Assembly (NCBI GenBank): GCA_024195265.1
Contig: JAJLRJ010000008.1
Coordinates: 27,125,432-27,189,431 of the forward strand
Length of the DNA stretch: 64,000 bases
Reading direction: 5' to 3'
Origin: Dendrophyllia cribrosa
Taxonomy: Eukaryota > Cnidaria > Anthozoa > Scleractinia > Dendrophylliidae
Under the pieces are notes generated by a model. The model was not told the DNA's origin and did not search any database. It saw only the letters and a list, made by a program, of their open reading frames with translations. Positions 1 to 10,500 of this stretch are shown here, piece after piece (position 1 is the stretch's first letter; each line of letters starts with the position of its first letter). Made by a program: the position numbers and the translations under genes.

Positions 1-679
1 GGGGCAATCAGGTACCAGAAGATACAAAAATATGCCTACAATCGTTATCAAAAACCTTCGACCACTTGACTAAATTTTGGTTAATTTTGTAGTGCATTAA
101 CCCCCTTCCCCCTTCCCACCCCCTATATCAATGTTGGGTTGTGATTGGAGATACCGGGGGCTTGCCAACCGCATGAAGATTGATTTGGGTTCCAAAGTTT
201 AGATCCAACATTGTTATTGGGGGCCCGGGGGAAGCGAACATCAGCAATGTAGACTGAAAATTGTTAAAAAGTCAATTAAAATATAGGGTGGTCGAAGGTA
301 TTTTGCAAACGATTGTAGCTACTGTAAGAATACTGTAGAAAGCAAGATCTCTGCGGGGTCCAAGGCAAGGTCACCACTTCTGACTGTTGATGGACAGCTA
401 CGTCTTGGCAGCATGGTCAGTGTTGTACACTAATTTCCAGCGTTTATGAGCCAGCCACTCAGTGCTGTTGGGAGATGTCCACTGGATAACAAGGACCAGA
501 CTTCAGGGATCAGATTTATGGATGGTATACGTTTTGCAAACAAAAAAAAAATAATAAATAAATAAATAATATTCAACGCTGTGAGATAACAGGGATATGG
601 CACAAAAAGTAAATAAATAAAATAAAATGAGGTTAATGAAGGTCACAGGTGAAATAATGGTTGGCTGTGATTTCTGTAG
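1..679. other. Non-coding stretch, nothing recognised
   Basis: I see no supportable gene, RNA or mobile element here. The sequence is mixed low-complexity and A/T-rich, including an A/T stretch near 540-570. If BRIP1 continues past the left edge, this is part of one of its introns. Confidence 0.4.
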
Positions 680-826
680 GGATCCAGCAATCTTCCCTGT
701 CACTTATGACTGCCCATTTGTGCTTGCTGTTGATGCTGTTTTCAGTGGAAAAATTATTAGACGGCCGCATCACAGTGTTCCTTTGTTTTCTTGTATGCTT
801 AATCATTGCTACGGTCTTACAACATG
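680..826 (+). other. Orphan exon-like open segment
   Basis: A 147-base segment bounded by a good acceptor (tttctgtag) and a good donor (ATG|gtaagt), open in one frame with phase 1 at both ends. The frame encodes about 48 residues, mostly hydrophobic, as in a membrane segment (a run of F, L, V, C, I after a charged VEKLLDGR stretch). No partner exon was found on either side, and on the BRIP1 model this would lie inside an intron of a gene on the other strand. It could be a chance open stretch or an exon of a nested gene. Confidence 0.2.
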
Positions 827-1768
827 GTAAGTTTATGTGTTATTTGTTTAGGATTGTTCAGATTTATTGAAGATTGAGTAAGCTCATGTTTGAATCACAT
901 TATCTTTATCTGTGCTGCTAGCTGGTTTTTCCTCTATGTCAAATATTCGATGTTATTCGCTTATGACTTCAGTCGAATGTTCCTCAATTTCCGCAGTTTT
1001 GCGAACCGGAAATATACGTCACTGTATAAAAAGTATGTAATGCAGCTGTAACGCTGTTTCTTTCGTATCGCAACAAAATACAAATGTTTAGCGGGGATAA
1101 ATCCGACACCATACTACTTCTTTCAGCTGTTATTACTCGTGGCATAATGCGCCAACGAGGTAGAATGAGTAGTGTAAGTGTTTGTACTTAGATAGGAGTG
1201 ACCTTTTGGTCAGTTTATGAAAAAGGCTACGTGATAGTTTGTACTTTGGGTAGGAGTGACCTTTGGTCAGTTTATTAAAAACTATGTGATATCAAGTGTC
1301 AGTGTTTCTCCGCAAAAGCACTCAAAGCACTAAATAATGCACTGTTTTTTTTGTTTTGTTTTTTTAAAATAAGGACGCCACAAGTTCGAACTGGGTACGG
1401 ATTCTTGTTGATAAACAAACATATCGAAACAAAATCTTTTAATCTGCTTTGCGTCACACATAGCTGCACATAGTCCAAATCGCCAGTAACCAACTAAAAA
1501 CTAGCATGAACTCACTCGAACTGAAGACAAATGATATGTACATGTAGGTATAGATATGGAAACAAAAGCGAAGAATCGCGAAGAAAACCGGCGGAACACA
1601 AAAGGAATGTGATATGAATGTACGCAAACTAAAGGCGAAAGTGCCACGTGGCTGGTATGAGAAAGGGGTACGCGAAATACAGAAACAAAGGTAAAATAGC
1701 ACTGACAAAAGAGCGATGGGAAAAAATGGCACAAAGACATAACAATATAAGCTTAATTACAAATAAAA
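827..1768. other. Non-coding stretch with a short direct repeat
   Basis: No gene is supported. A partly duplicated motif is visible at about 1185-1275: two copies of taggagtgacctttggtcag-like sequence, roughly 60 bp apart. The open frames on the minus strand at 1299-1740 have no splice context or recognisable motif. Confidence 0.4.
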
Positions 1769-2229
1769 TTAAAACATAAAAACACAGGACCTGGCTTTCG
1801 ATGAAATGGACGGCCATGCTGTTGACCATGTCGTCGTCAAGATCAGCTGGAACGGGAATGAGGCGGTGATCCAGAATGTTTTGGTAAATGTGTTTGGCCT
1901 CTTGGTTCTCTTTAAGGTAAATGATGATCCCTCGGAGACATCGTGCTCATCCACGATCATGCCGATTATAAAATGAGCCAGCTCCGCTAGGTTTGAAGGA
2001 ACGCCCCCTTCGATTCTTGGTCGCCATTATGAAGAGTCTCGCGGGGAAGATTTGGGCCGGCAATAGCGATCGTTCCGGCAGGAGCTGGCGGTGGATCCTC
2101 ATGGATAGTTTTCATGTGTTTTCTGTGTGGGATATGCAAATCCCTTTTTTTTCTTTCGGCAGAGTCGGCTGAAGAAGCAGCGCCACGTGTTCGAGGCTGT
2201 GAGTTAGATGGTCGGCGCTCAACGGCCAT
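1769..2229 (-). pseudogene. Unidentified frameshifted minus-strand reading frame
   Basis: On the minus strand an ATG at 2229 opens 80 codons rich in Arg, Pro, Ala and Ser. Near 1990 a second frame takes over with protein-like sequence (LAELAHFIIGMIVDEHDV). Near 1930 a third frame gives another (IYLKENQEAKHIYQNILD) that runs to about 1785. The segments are contiguous and look like one coding region broken by two frameshifts, for example an old retrocopy. I do not recognise the protein. It could instead be exons with small unnoticed introns, or chance. Confidence 0.3.
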
Positions 2230-2863
2230 GCAAATTGAGCTAAGGCGTTAGATAAACTGCTTCTACGACCCACGAATTGGTGGGCTATTGTGAGCCAGCA
2301 CTAGACGAAGGGCTTAGTTACTAAGGCCCGTGACTTCCATTTTGAATTCTGATCAATTTTGCTGCGGAGAAACTTGCAGCCTTCTGAGATGAGGGTGATT
2401 GAGAAAGGTCACATAATTTAACCCGTTTCATTGACTTGAGCCAAATAAGGAAAGCAAGTGCCAAATAAGGAGCAACATGTGAGAAGAGGCTGCAGAGGTG
2501 ATTGTGGGCTCAGATTTGATGTTGCTTTCTAACATTAACTATTATTTTATGCTAAAATATCATCAAAAATTAACTTTCACTCCGTACTCTCCATACATTA
2601 AGACTATTAAAATAAAATTATATGTGGAACTAAAAGGAGAAACAGAGAGGGATACAACCTAAAAGTGTCCATGGCACCATTCAGGGGCTGTTCCAGAATT
2701 TAAGAAGAAATAAAATATGTACAATCATGTAATTATGATAAAGTTACATGTACTTAACTTAAAAATTTTAAAAATAGTAAGATCACAAATAAATTACTAT
2801 TACAAAAGCTAGCAAAAGAGTGTCCAGAAAACATGGCCACAGTAACATTTTTTTGTACTATAC

Positions 2864-3907
2864 CTGTTGGAAGAGGCTTCTCTTCACCATCACATGCTTT
2901 GACGCAACATCCATCACCCTCAGATTTCATAGCTGCTGCTACAATGTAAAACCAAATGTATCATTAACATCAGTGTATTCTTTCAACATTCACAAAAGGA
3001 ACATGCAGGGTTGGAAACCAATCAGTGAGAATTCTTACTAACTGGGCAGTGATTTGTAGTTTACACTCACCCGGATTAGTTTCTACTCGCCCAAAACAAA
3101 ATCCCTCCCCATCTCCCACTGAACAAAAATCTCTATGAACTGAAAGTATGGCACTCACCAAACCTACTGGCGTTTTATATACAATTTGTACTCACCTAAA
3201 AGGATTTATGCTCACATTGGCGAGCAGGCAAGTACTTATCTAATTTCCATCCCTGAACATGAAAATGTTTTGCAAACTTTTGCAAATATTTGGTAGAAAA
3301 TACAAATACAGTACAGTAGGCTCACTCCATGCTAAACAGTAGCTTGATGTTAAAACTGTCATGTAAAATTTATCTTACCATTCATTTGCTCTTCAAGTTT
3401 TGCTTTCTTATCTGTTTGCAAAGTAAACATAAAATAAATCCTCGTCATTGTCATCCATGGTAAGGAATTATCACTGACTACAACATTTTTTTTCCACAAG
3501 TCATGAAATACTTAAAAATAATTCAATTGACCGTGTTTAGCAAGGGTGACACTTGACAGTCATAATAATTTATGTACTTAATGACTGAGTGGGAGGGCTG
3601 GATGGAAATATATTTGACTCAAGGTCGTCGTGGCATATGGACCGAGGGAAGTTAGATCTGTGCGCAGTGACCGAGGGCCAAATACATGTACGGTATTTTC
3701 CCATCCAGCCTGACCTACTGTAACTTAGTCAATAAGTATTTTATCATAATTATGACCAATTTGGAGAAAAAATTAGGTCTTAAAATAATTTTCTGGACAG
3801 TCACCAGTCATGATGACCAGCCAACAAATTTTAACTGGGTCAAGTACAATTTCTGTCCGGTCAAATATAGAAGGAAACATAACTTTTAGAACCGGCGCCA
3901 AACATAA

Positions 3908-3948
<41 letters not shown>

Positions 3949-6734
3949 CTTCTGGTTTCTCTATACCGTAGTACATTCACACAGTTCACAATTTGTTTAG
4001 GTTAGTTAGGTTAGCTAGGTTAGGTTTCCTGATGATTTTACCGTGTTTAAATAAAGATTTACAGTTTACAGTTACAGTTTACAGTTAATGTTGTCTTATC
4101 TATGGTTCTCTGTACATACATGTAAGTAACGTTCATCAGGTATTAGTCTTGTCTTCTCAGTGTTTCTCTGTATGTTGGTTCATTCATAAGGTATCAGTTT
4201 GTCTTAATTCTCAACGTTTTTCAGTATGTTAGTTCATTCATACAGTATCAGTCTTCTCGGCAGTTTTCTGTAAGGTAGTACATTCGTACGGTGTTTGTCT
4301 TGTCTTTTCAATGTTTCATTATACGTTATTTACACAGGTATTTTGTAAATACAGTGTAGTTTTGAAAAGAATGCACATGGGGCCGTATGGGTCATGTGAT
4401 AAATGTACAACTGACAAACCTGTGACCACTGGATTCAAAATCTATTTGGATTTGAGGAAATATGATGCAGTAAGGGAGGAAGGAAAAACCAGTTGGAGAA
4501 CCTGAAGAAAAATATATATTAAATATTGACGAAAAGAGACATTTTTTATAGCTACATGTACCATATTCTGCAGCCTGCCAAGCCAAACACGAACAAAGTA
4601 ATGCCAGACTTTTTCCACTTCCTGTGGGACTTTCCAGAAGAGAGTTTTGTTGCCTTTCAATTCCTCTGATAATCTGTAAAATGATTAAACAACATGAAAA
4701 ATGAACTGATTAATTCAAATGTGGAGTGACAAACTGCTACCAATAAATGCTGAACACAAGTTGAAAGAACCTGTCTAGAGTTCATTGGGTGTTAAGTCAA
4801 ACCGCCACTAGTCTCTCGTAGCTTGGTGGTTAGAGAATCCATGGGTTCAATACCCTTCGGGGAATCAGATTTTTTTGTTCAATGCTCACAACATGATCTT
4901 TACAATCAAAGAATACTAAGTATAAAGTAAGTTATAATCAAGTGAGGCCTTTAAAATAAGCTACTGTATCCAAACCCGAAAAAGCCTGAAAAAAAATCAG
5001 GGCTTTTCAACGGGAATCGAATCCGTGACCTTCGCTTTACCGGTGTGATGCTCTACCAACTGAGCTACAGTGTATCAAAGCCACATGTTGGGAGCAGGTC
5101 AAATGTGAGTACATGTGGAACTACACGAGGACGAAGTAGACTCGGCCCTAGTCTAAGTTCAGTAATCATTTGTTGTCGTCCGTCAGTAGCATCGTAAATA
5201 AAGTAAGTTATAATCAAGTGAGGCCTTTAAGCTACTGTATCCAAACCCGAAAAAGCCTGAAAAAAAATTAGGGCTTTTCAATGGGAATCGAACCCATGAC
5301 CTTCGAATGTGAGTTCATGTTGTTGTCATCTGTCAGTAGCATCGTAAATAAAGGAAGTTATAATCAAGTGAGGGCTTTAAGCTACTGTATCCAAACCCGA
5401 AAAAGCCTGAAAATTGTTTTACTCTAATTCTTTGACTTCAAACTCAGTTTAAAACATTAAAACCAATCTGTGGACTTAACCTTACGTTCTTTCGTATTCA
5501 TGAGATGGCTCTTAGAGCCCTTTGATGTTATACCTCAAAGATAACCCCCAAAAATGAACAGTAGATTACCAACACTACATGCAGTAGACTTAAGAGTAAA
5601 AAGATCATCAAAACAGTGAAGCTTTCTTTAACTTTGCATTGCTTTTTTTTTAATTATTGCATTCGACTGAAAGGAGAACGCAATCCTAATCTGGCATGGC
5701 GCGAAGAATCAAGATTTTTTGGAGGGCAACCTCGTTCCCAGGGCCTTTCTGCGCCATTTTGAATAATTTCAGATTCTATGTCACGTGCTCTAGCCAGGCG
5801 GCAAGAATCAAGATTTTTTGGAGGGATGTACCTTTCCTGCGCCATTTTGAATAATTACAGATTCTATGTCACATGCTCTAGCCAGGCGGCAAGAATCAAG
5901 ATTTTTTTGGATGGATTTACCTTTTCTGCGCCATTTTGAATAATTACAGATTCTTCAATTTAAAAAGAGACATTTCCGGAATCCCGGTTAGTATTATCGC
6001 TAAATCTTGCGTCCAGTTTATAATTACATTACCGAAACTCGCTCCCATTTTCCACCAATATCCCGAATCCTGGCCTAAAAATAATATGCCAAATCACGGA
6101 TCCCGAAAAACCTATCGTGGACACCTTACACGTTGTATTATAAACAGACAGTGGAATCCCCATTTTTCAAACCTCCCATAAAAACAATGGAGATCAGTCT
6201 ACAGAATGGATAATAAACAAAGCACCTGTCGTACAAGCTGGGTTAAGTTGAACGCACTTTACTTATCTTCGATAACTCCTAGTACTAAAATATATAGCAA
6301 TATATAGCCGTACCTTCCCATATGTATAGCCCACTATAGGGAATAACCCCCTCCACTCCCCAGGGGAATTGGAAACTCCCCCCAGACCCCAACTCTGAGT
6401 CTGGTAGGAATTATAATTCAAATGTTATTGTTAATATAACTTTCCCGAGATGAATCCACTTCATTTAGCGTGTTGAATTTTTATCTAAGCTTGAGCTTAT
6501 CCGAATCGAATCTCGATAAGCTTGCTGATTCAGCAAACTGATCACTTGCGCGTGTCAACCAAACTAAACGAAGTCTTGCTTTTTAACAATTAAAAGTGAG
6601 GAACACAAACAAGAGACGATACGGAATATACCTACCATGTTCATCATTGACAACTGCGTTGGATATGCCTTGCAAGGAAACACAACTTTGACGCCATTGA
6701 TGGTGTACACAAATCGGTTGTCGTTCTCCGCCAT
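2864..6734 (-). CDS. BRIP1: BRIP1/FANCJ DNA helicase, first four coding exons (partial)
   Basis: BRIP1 (FANCJ) is a nuclear iron-sulfur superfamily 2 helicase that acts in interstrand crosslink repair with BRCA1. Minus-strand coding exons are 6734-6636, 4673-4562, 3411-3379 and 2938-2864, all with GT-AG borders and matching phases (0, 1, 1). Exon 1 starts [20 protein letters not shown] and carries the Q-motif region ([10 protein letters not shown]27). Exon 2 carries Walker [15 protein letters not shown], with the catalytic-site lysine at K54. Exons 3-4 encode a charged, cysteine-containing stretch (GDGCCVKAC) where vertebrate BRIP1 has its cysteine-rich insert. The ATG matches the family's usual N-terminus. 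The Fe-S and later helicase motifs are absent and should lie beyond position 1; I found no further exon in 1-2863. Introns hold tRNA-derived SINEs and tandem repeats. RTEL1 and XPD share Walker A, but the N-terminal order fits BRIP1 best. Confidence 0.85.
3909..3947. repeat. (CTG)13 microsatellite
   Basis: Thirteen uninterrupted CTG triplets inside BRIP1 intron 2. On the minus strand they read as a serine run in a short open frame that is not a gene. Confidence 0.95.
3948..4350. repeat. Degenerate tandem repeat, unit about 50-60 bp
   Basis: About five diverged copies of a unit containing a variant of GTATCAGTCTTGTCTTCTCA followed by TGTATGTTAGTTCATTCATA. Between the first two copies lie short TTAGG-like steps (about 3994-4026) and short repeats of ttacagt (about 4058-4088). 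It lies in BRIP1 intron 2. Confidence 0.7.
4813..4880 (+). repeat. tRNA-like SINE head, degenerate
   Basis: Contains an A-box-like TAGCTTGGTGGTTAGAG and a B-box-like GGGTTCAATACCC, followed by a T run. The acceptor stem does not pair and the spacing between boxes is too short for a tRNA. It is best read as a tRNA-derived SINE fragment. Confidence 0.5.
4923..5095 (-). repeat. tRNA-derived SINE (best preserved copy)
   Basis: Read on the minus strand, 5068-5047 is an A box (GTAGCTCAGTTGGTAGAG) and 5030-5011 is a B box (GGATTCGATTCCCG), in tRNA-like spacing. They are followed by a non-tRNA body ending in a conserved tail (caaacccgaaaaagcctga on the plus strand). This is the structure of a Pol III SINE. 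It lies in BRIP1 intron 1. Confidence 0.75.
5196..5415 (-). repeat. Two truncated tandem copies of the same SINE tail
   Basis: The tail and body of the SINE at 4923-5095 recur at about 5196-5310, where the B-box part is kept, and at about 5338-5415, where only the tail remains. Each copy begins with the same cgtaaataaa-gaagttataatcaagtgag sequence, so this is a local duplication rather than independent insertions. Confidence 0.7.
5704..5957. repeat. Three tandem copies of a ~90-100-bp unit
   Basis: The motif aagaatcaagatttttt starts at 5704, 5803 and 5891. Each is followed by ggagg/ggatg, a pyrimidine-rich stretch and tgcgccattttgaataatt. Periods are 99 and 88 bases. It lies in BRIP1 intron 1. 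Confidence 0.8.
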
Positions 6735-7200
6735 GTTTATATTTCTTCGATTCGCGGTACTCCCTACCGTTCATTTAACCAAAATACGCCATCCTGGTCA
6801 AGTTTGATCAAACGATGAACAAACTTCGGAGAAACAGCTAACATTTGTAGCGAAATTTCACGAAATTGGAGTCCACGAAATTAAAATGGCCAACGAAAGC
6901 ACGAAAAATGCCTTCGACTCGTGAAGTTTTCCCGCGCATGGGAGATGCCTGACTGTTCTATAACTTGTACCCAGTTCTTTGCGTTCGTAGCTAACGGGCG
7001 TGGCCCAGGGGTAAAACGTGCCTGATATAGGCAAGTAATTGAAGATCACGGATAGCGTATCACCCCAAGTGTACCCTGGCATTATCCTACCCCCAGTATA
7101 CTCTGGACATTTGCCATCCTCACGTTTTCCACCTTAAGGAATCCTGCTTCATTGATCGGGCTGGCTTGTTGATCGGGCTGGCTTGTTTGCCAAGCCTGCC
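6735..7200. promoter_or_regulatory. BRIP1 upstream region up to the retrotransposon
   Basis: This holds the presumed BRIP1 5' UTR and promoter (minus strand). No TATA box is obvious. A 17-base direct repeat, tgatcgggctggcttgt, occurs twice at about 7154-7187. The BEL/Pao insertion begins at 7201, so anything further upstream in the original promoter now lies beyond 14427. Confidence 0.4.
7196..7200. repeat. 5-bp target site duplication, left copy (CTGCC)
   Basis: CTGCC directly precedes the left LTR and recurs directly after the right LTR at 14423-14427. A 5-bp duplication is normal for BEL/Pao integrases. Confidence 0.85.
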
Positions 7201-7543
7201 TGTAAATGCTAGTTTCGTATATTGGTTTCCCTGTGTGATCGGACCAGTCCGTTCGAGCGTTTAGGACACGTGATCTCCCCGAGGTTCATTCCAGTTTAGG
7301 TCAAACCTCGGCGCTGCACGTTTTCTTATAGTTTGTTGATATTTCGTTTGTGTACGGTTAAAGGAACACTTACTGGACTGTCATTTGTCAAGGAACTTAC
7401 GGAGAAGTTAAAGGATCGAACATAACGAACACTCGTCAATTTAAGGTTACGGTAACACGGATTTTCGTATTGTAAACAGGACAGTGTCGAGCGTTTCCCG
7501 AGTTGATCTAGACAAATAAATCATGGATTCTACAGCTGTTACA
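7201..7543 (+). repeat. Left LTR
   Basis: Starts TGTAAATG and ends GTTACA, the usual TG...CA borders. Identical to the right LTR except that it lacks 9 bases near 7320, where the right copy has an extra acgtttctg-type repeat. Confidence 0.95.
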
Positions 7544-7566
7544 GTTTGACCTAGAGCGAATCACAC

Positions 7567-10500
7567 ATGGAAGGAGACAAGGAACAAGATTCACAAGGTA
7601 AAATGGACGCTTTGGATGAAGAAAAGGAAGGCATTCGGCGTGAAATGGATCTGGAACTTGGGTCATTTCACGGTTCGTCACCACGTGCAATATCTCCGCT
7701 GACCGGTATCTTGGATTCTCAAGAAACTCACGAGGACGCGAGAAAACGGATTCCTACAGAAAAGGGTAGGCAATTTGAGATTGAAAGGTTAAAAGAAAAT
7801 CGAAAAACTGCACTTGCTAACTTAACTAAACAAATGAACGTAATCTCGTCCTTGTTGGCGGATTTTGAGAACGAAAAACAAGTGCGTACTGAAGTGGTAC
7901 AGTTAGATCAGCTATGTGTTAAAATGCAGGATGCCCATGAAATGTATCTCAAGGCCTTGGTTGATGATGATGAGATTAAATTAGCTCTTGAATGGTATGA
8001 CACTCGTGATAAGGATGTGTTTCAAATAAAGCAAAGAATTATTGACTTTCTGAACGATGCGAAGAAGCTATCTGGCGGTCCGCGTGATATACACTCAGTT
8101 AAATCTAAGTCATCCCGTCACTCAAGGCACTCCATTTCCTCAGCATCATCTACTAAGTTAAAGTTAATTGAAGCGAAGGCTAAGGCTGCAGCATTGGAGG
8201 TAAAGGCAAAATTCCTAAAGGAGAAACAAGCACTAAGAATGGCTTCTGAAGAGCTTGAACTTCGGCAACAAATTGCAGAGGCGAAGGCGGAAGAAAAGAC
8301 TTACGAGCAGTTTAATGAAGAACAAAACATTGACGGCATGAAGGATCACTTGGAAGATGTTAACGTTAAACTCACTTCCACTCCCATCTTACGTGAGGCA
8401 CAAACTAACGGCCAGGCTACACTAAAGGTGCCTTCTGTGAAATTCCAGAGTTCAGCTATTGTTAGTACCGTTTCAACGACCACTTTTACAACCACACCCA
8501 TCTCAGTCAGTGCTGCTACATGTAGTATGAACCCAACTGCCCAACCCTTTGTTCCAAGGAGCCTCCCCATTAAAGAAGAAAAGTTTAAGGAAGAGAATGG
8601 AACCGTCACTGATATCAAGCCATCACGTGACAATAAACAAGAGTGTATGTACGTGTTCGGAAAGGATTCAAGCTGTGTAGATGTAGAGGGTGCAAGGCCA
8701 GATCAAGACTATCTTGACATTCAAAGGAAACAGGCAGAACTGTCAGAAATGATTGTTACACAACAGGCCAGAAGCCTCTTACCAAGCCACGAGCCACCTA
8801 CGTTCTCTGGAGATGTCATGTCATATCCAGCATTCATAGCAGCCTTTGAAACTCTCATAGAATCTAAGGTAGATAATTCTTGTGAACGCTTGTATTTCTT
8901 GGATCAGTACACTAGTGGAAAGGCAAAGGAACTGATTAAGGGCTGTTTACAAATGAAGAGTGGAGAATCATACACGGAGGCTAGACGACTTTTGAAGAAA
9001 CACTTTGGTGACCCATACAAAATTGCAAGTGCATACATTGCCAAACTATCGAGCTGGCCCGCTGTGAAGCCTAATGACGGAACAGGGTTACAAGAATTTT
9101 CTATTGCCCTCGAGCAAGCAAGAAACGCCATGACAGGAATGCAATACTTGAATGACTTGAATACAGCCAATGTTCTGCGCCAGTTATGGGAAAAGCTGCC
9201 GAGATATCTTCGCAATAAGTGGACTGAAAGAGTTAGCAAGATTAGGAGTATTAAGGGACAGATAGCCAGCTTCAATGACTTTTGTCAATTTGTGTCGGAG
9301 CAAGCCGATTTAGCGACAGACCCAGTCTACTCAGAGGAAGGCATCAGTAGGCCAATCAATACGGTTGACAAGTACCACAAGTCGGGCGAACGCAAGACCA
9401 AAAGAGGAAGGGGTACGAACTTCGCAACAGGCCTCTCAGGAAAGAATGGCACCGGAGAAAACTCTCGTCACATTAGCTGCACCTTGTGCTCAAAAGCGCA
9501 CCACTTGGATGAATGTGCTGAGTTTCTTAAAAAACCGCTAGTAGAGCGGAGAGACTTCATCAAAGAGAAAGGTTTATGCTTTGGTTGCTACAGTTCAGAA
9601 CACATCGCCAAGTTTTGCAAGAGTAGAAGATCATGCAAGATATGCAATAAGAAACACCCGACGTCACTTCACGATTACAATTGGAAACCGAAAGAAGTGA
9701 AAACAGAAGAAAAGAATGGCCAACATAAGGAATCAGAAACCAGCGAAAAGAAGGGGGAAGACAAAGTCGTCAACTGCACCGCCATTTGCAATGTGACCGA
9801 GGCTGGTGACGTCCCAATTGCTATGGGTATAGTCCCAATATGGTTGTACCACAAGGACAATCCAAACAGTAAGATATGTGTTTATGCTCTCCTTGATAAT
9901 GCCAGTGGTGGAACTTTCATTAAGGAAGATTCATTGAGAAATCTTGGTGTTGAAGGAATTGAAACGAAACTTCTGCTCACGACTATGCACGGCACTCAAG
10001 AAATCGATACGATGGCTGTAGATGGATTGGTGGCTTCCCACTTTCAAGAAAACGAGGTTAGCCTACCCCTGCCCAGAACGTACGTCAGACAACGGATTCC
10101 AGCAGATCGTGATGAAATTCCGCAACCCGAAAGGCTACAAGGATGGTCCCACCTGCAGAGAATTAGCAAGCACATACCACCTTACATGGACGATGTAGAA
10201 ATAGGGCTTCTCATCGGACTGAACTGCCCTAGTGCAGTGCGACCAAGAGATATTATTTGCGGAAGTGAAAACGACCCTTACGCAGTGCGATCACTATTGG
10301 GATGGCATGTAAATGGTCCTGTAAGCCACAAGAGTAGTAAACAAGTACACTGTAACCGAATTCAGATTCTCAAGGGTGGCAAGGATGATAAAGCGAATGG
10401 ATACATCGTTGTTGAGAGAAGGATCAAAGAGCAGCTAACACCTCAAGTGGTTTCACGAATGTTCGAGTTGGACTTTTCCGAAAGGGAAAATGGAGTCGCC

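Noticed and set aside
3773..3976. Poly-serine open frame on the minus strand
   Set aside because: The serine run is a translated CTG microsatellite in an intron.
3994..4026. Interstitial telomere repeat
   Set aside because: Only a few degenerate TTAGG-like steps are present, in the same region as other short tandem repeats.
4923..5095. Functional tRNA gene
   Set aside because: A and B boxes are present, but the acceptor stem does not pair and a long non-tRNA tail follows, as in a SINE.
7544..7566. tRNA primer binding site of the BEL/Pao element
   Set aside because: The sequence after the left LTR (gtttgacctagagcgaatca) lacks the usual TGG start, and I cannot assign a tRNA without a search.
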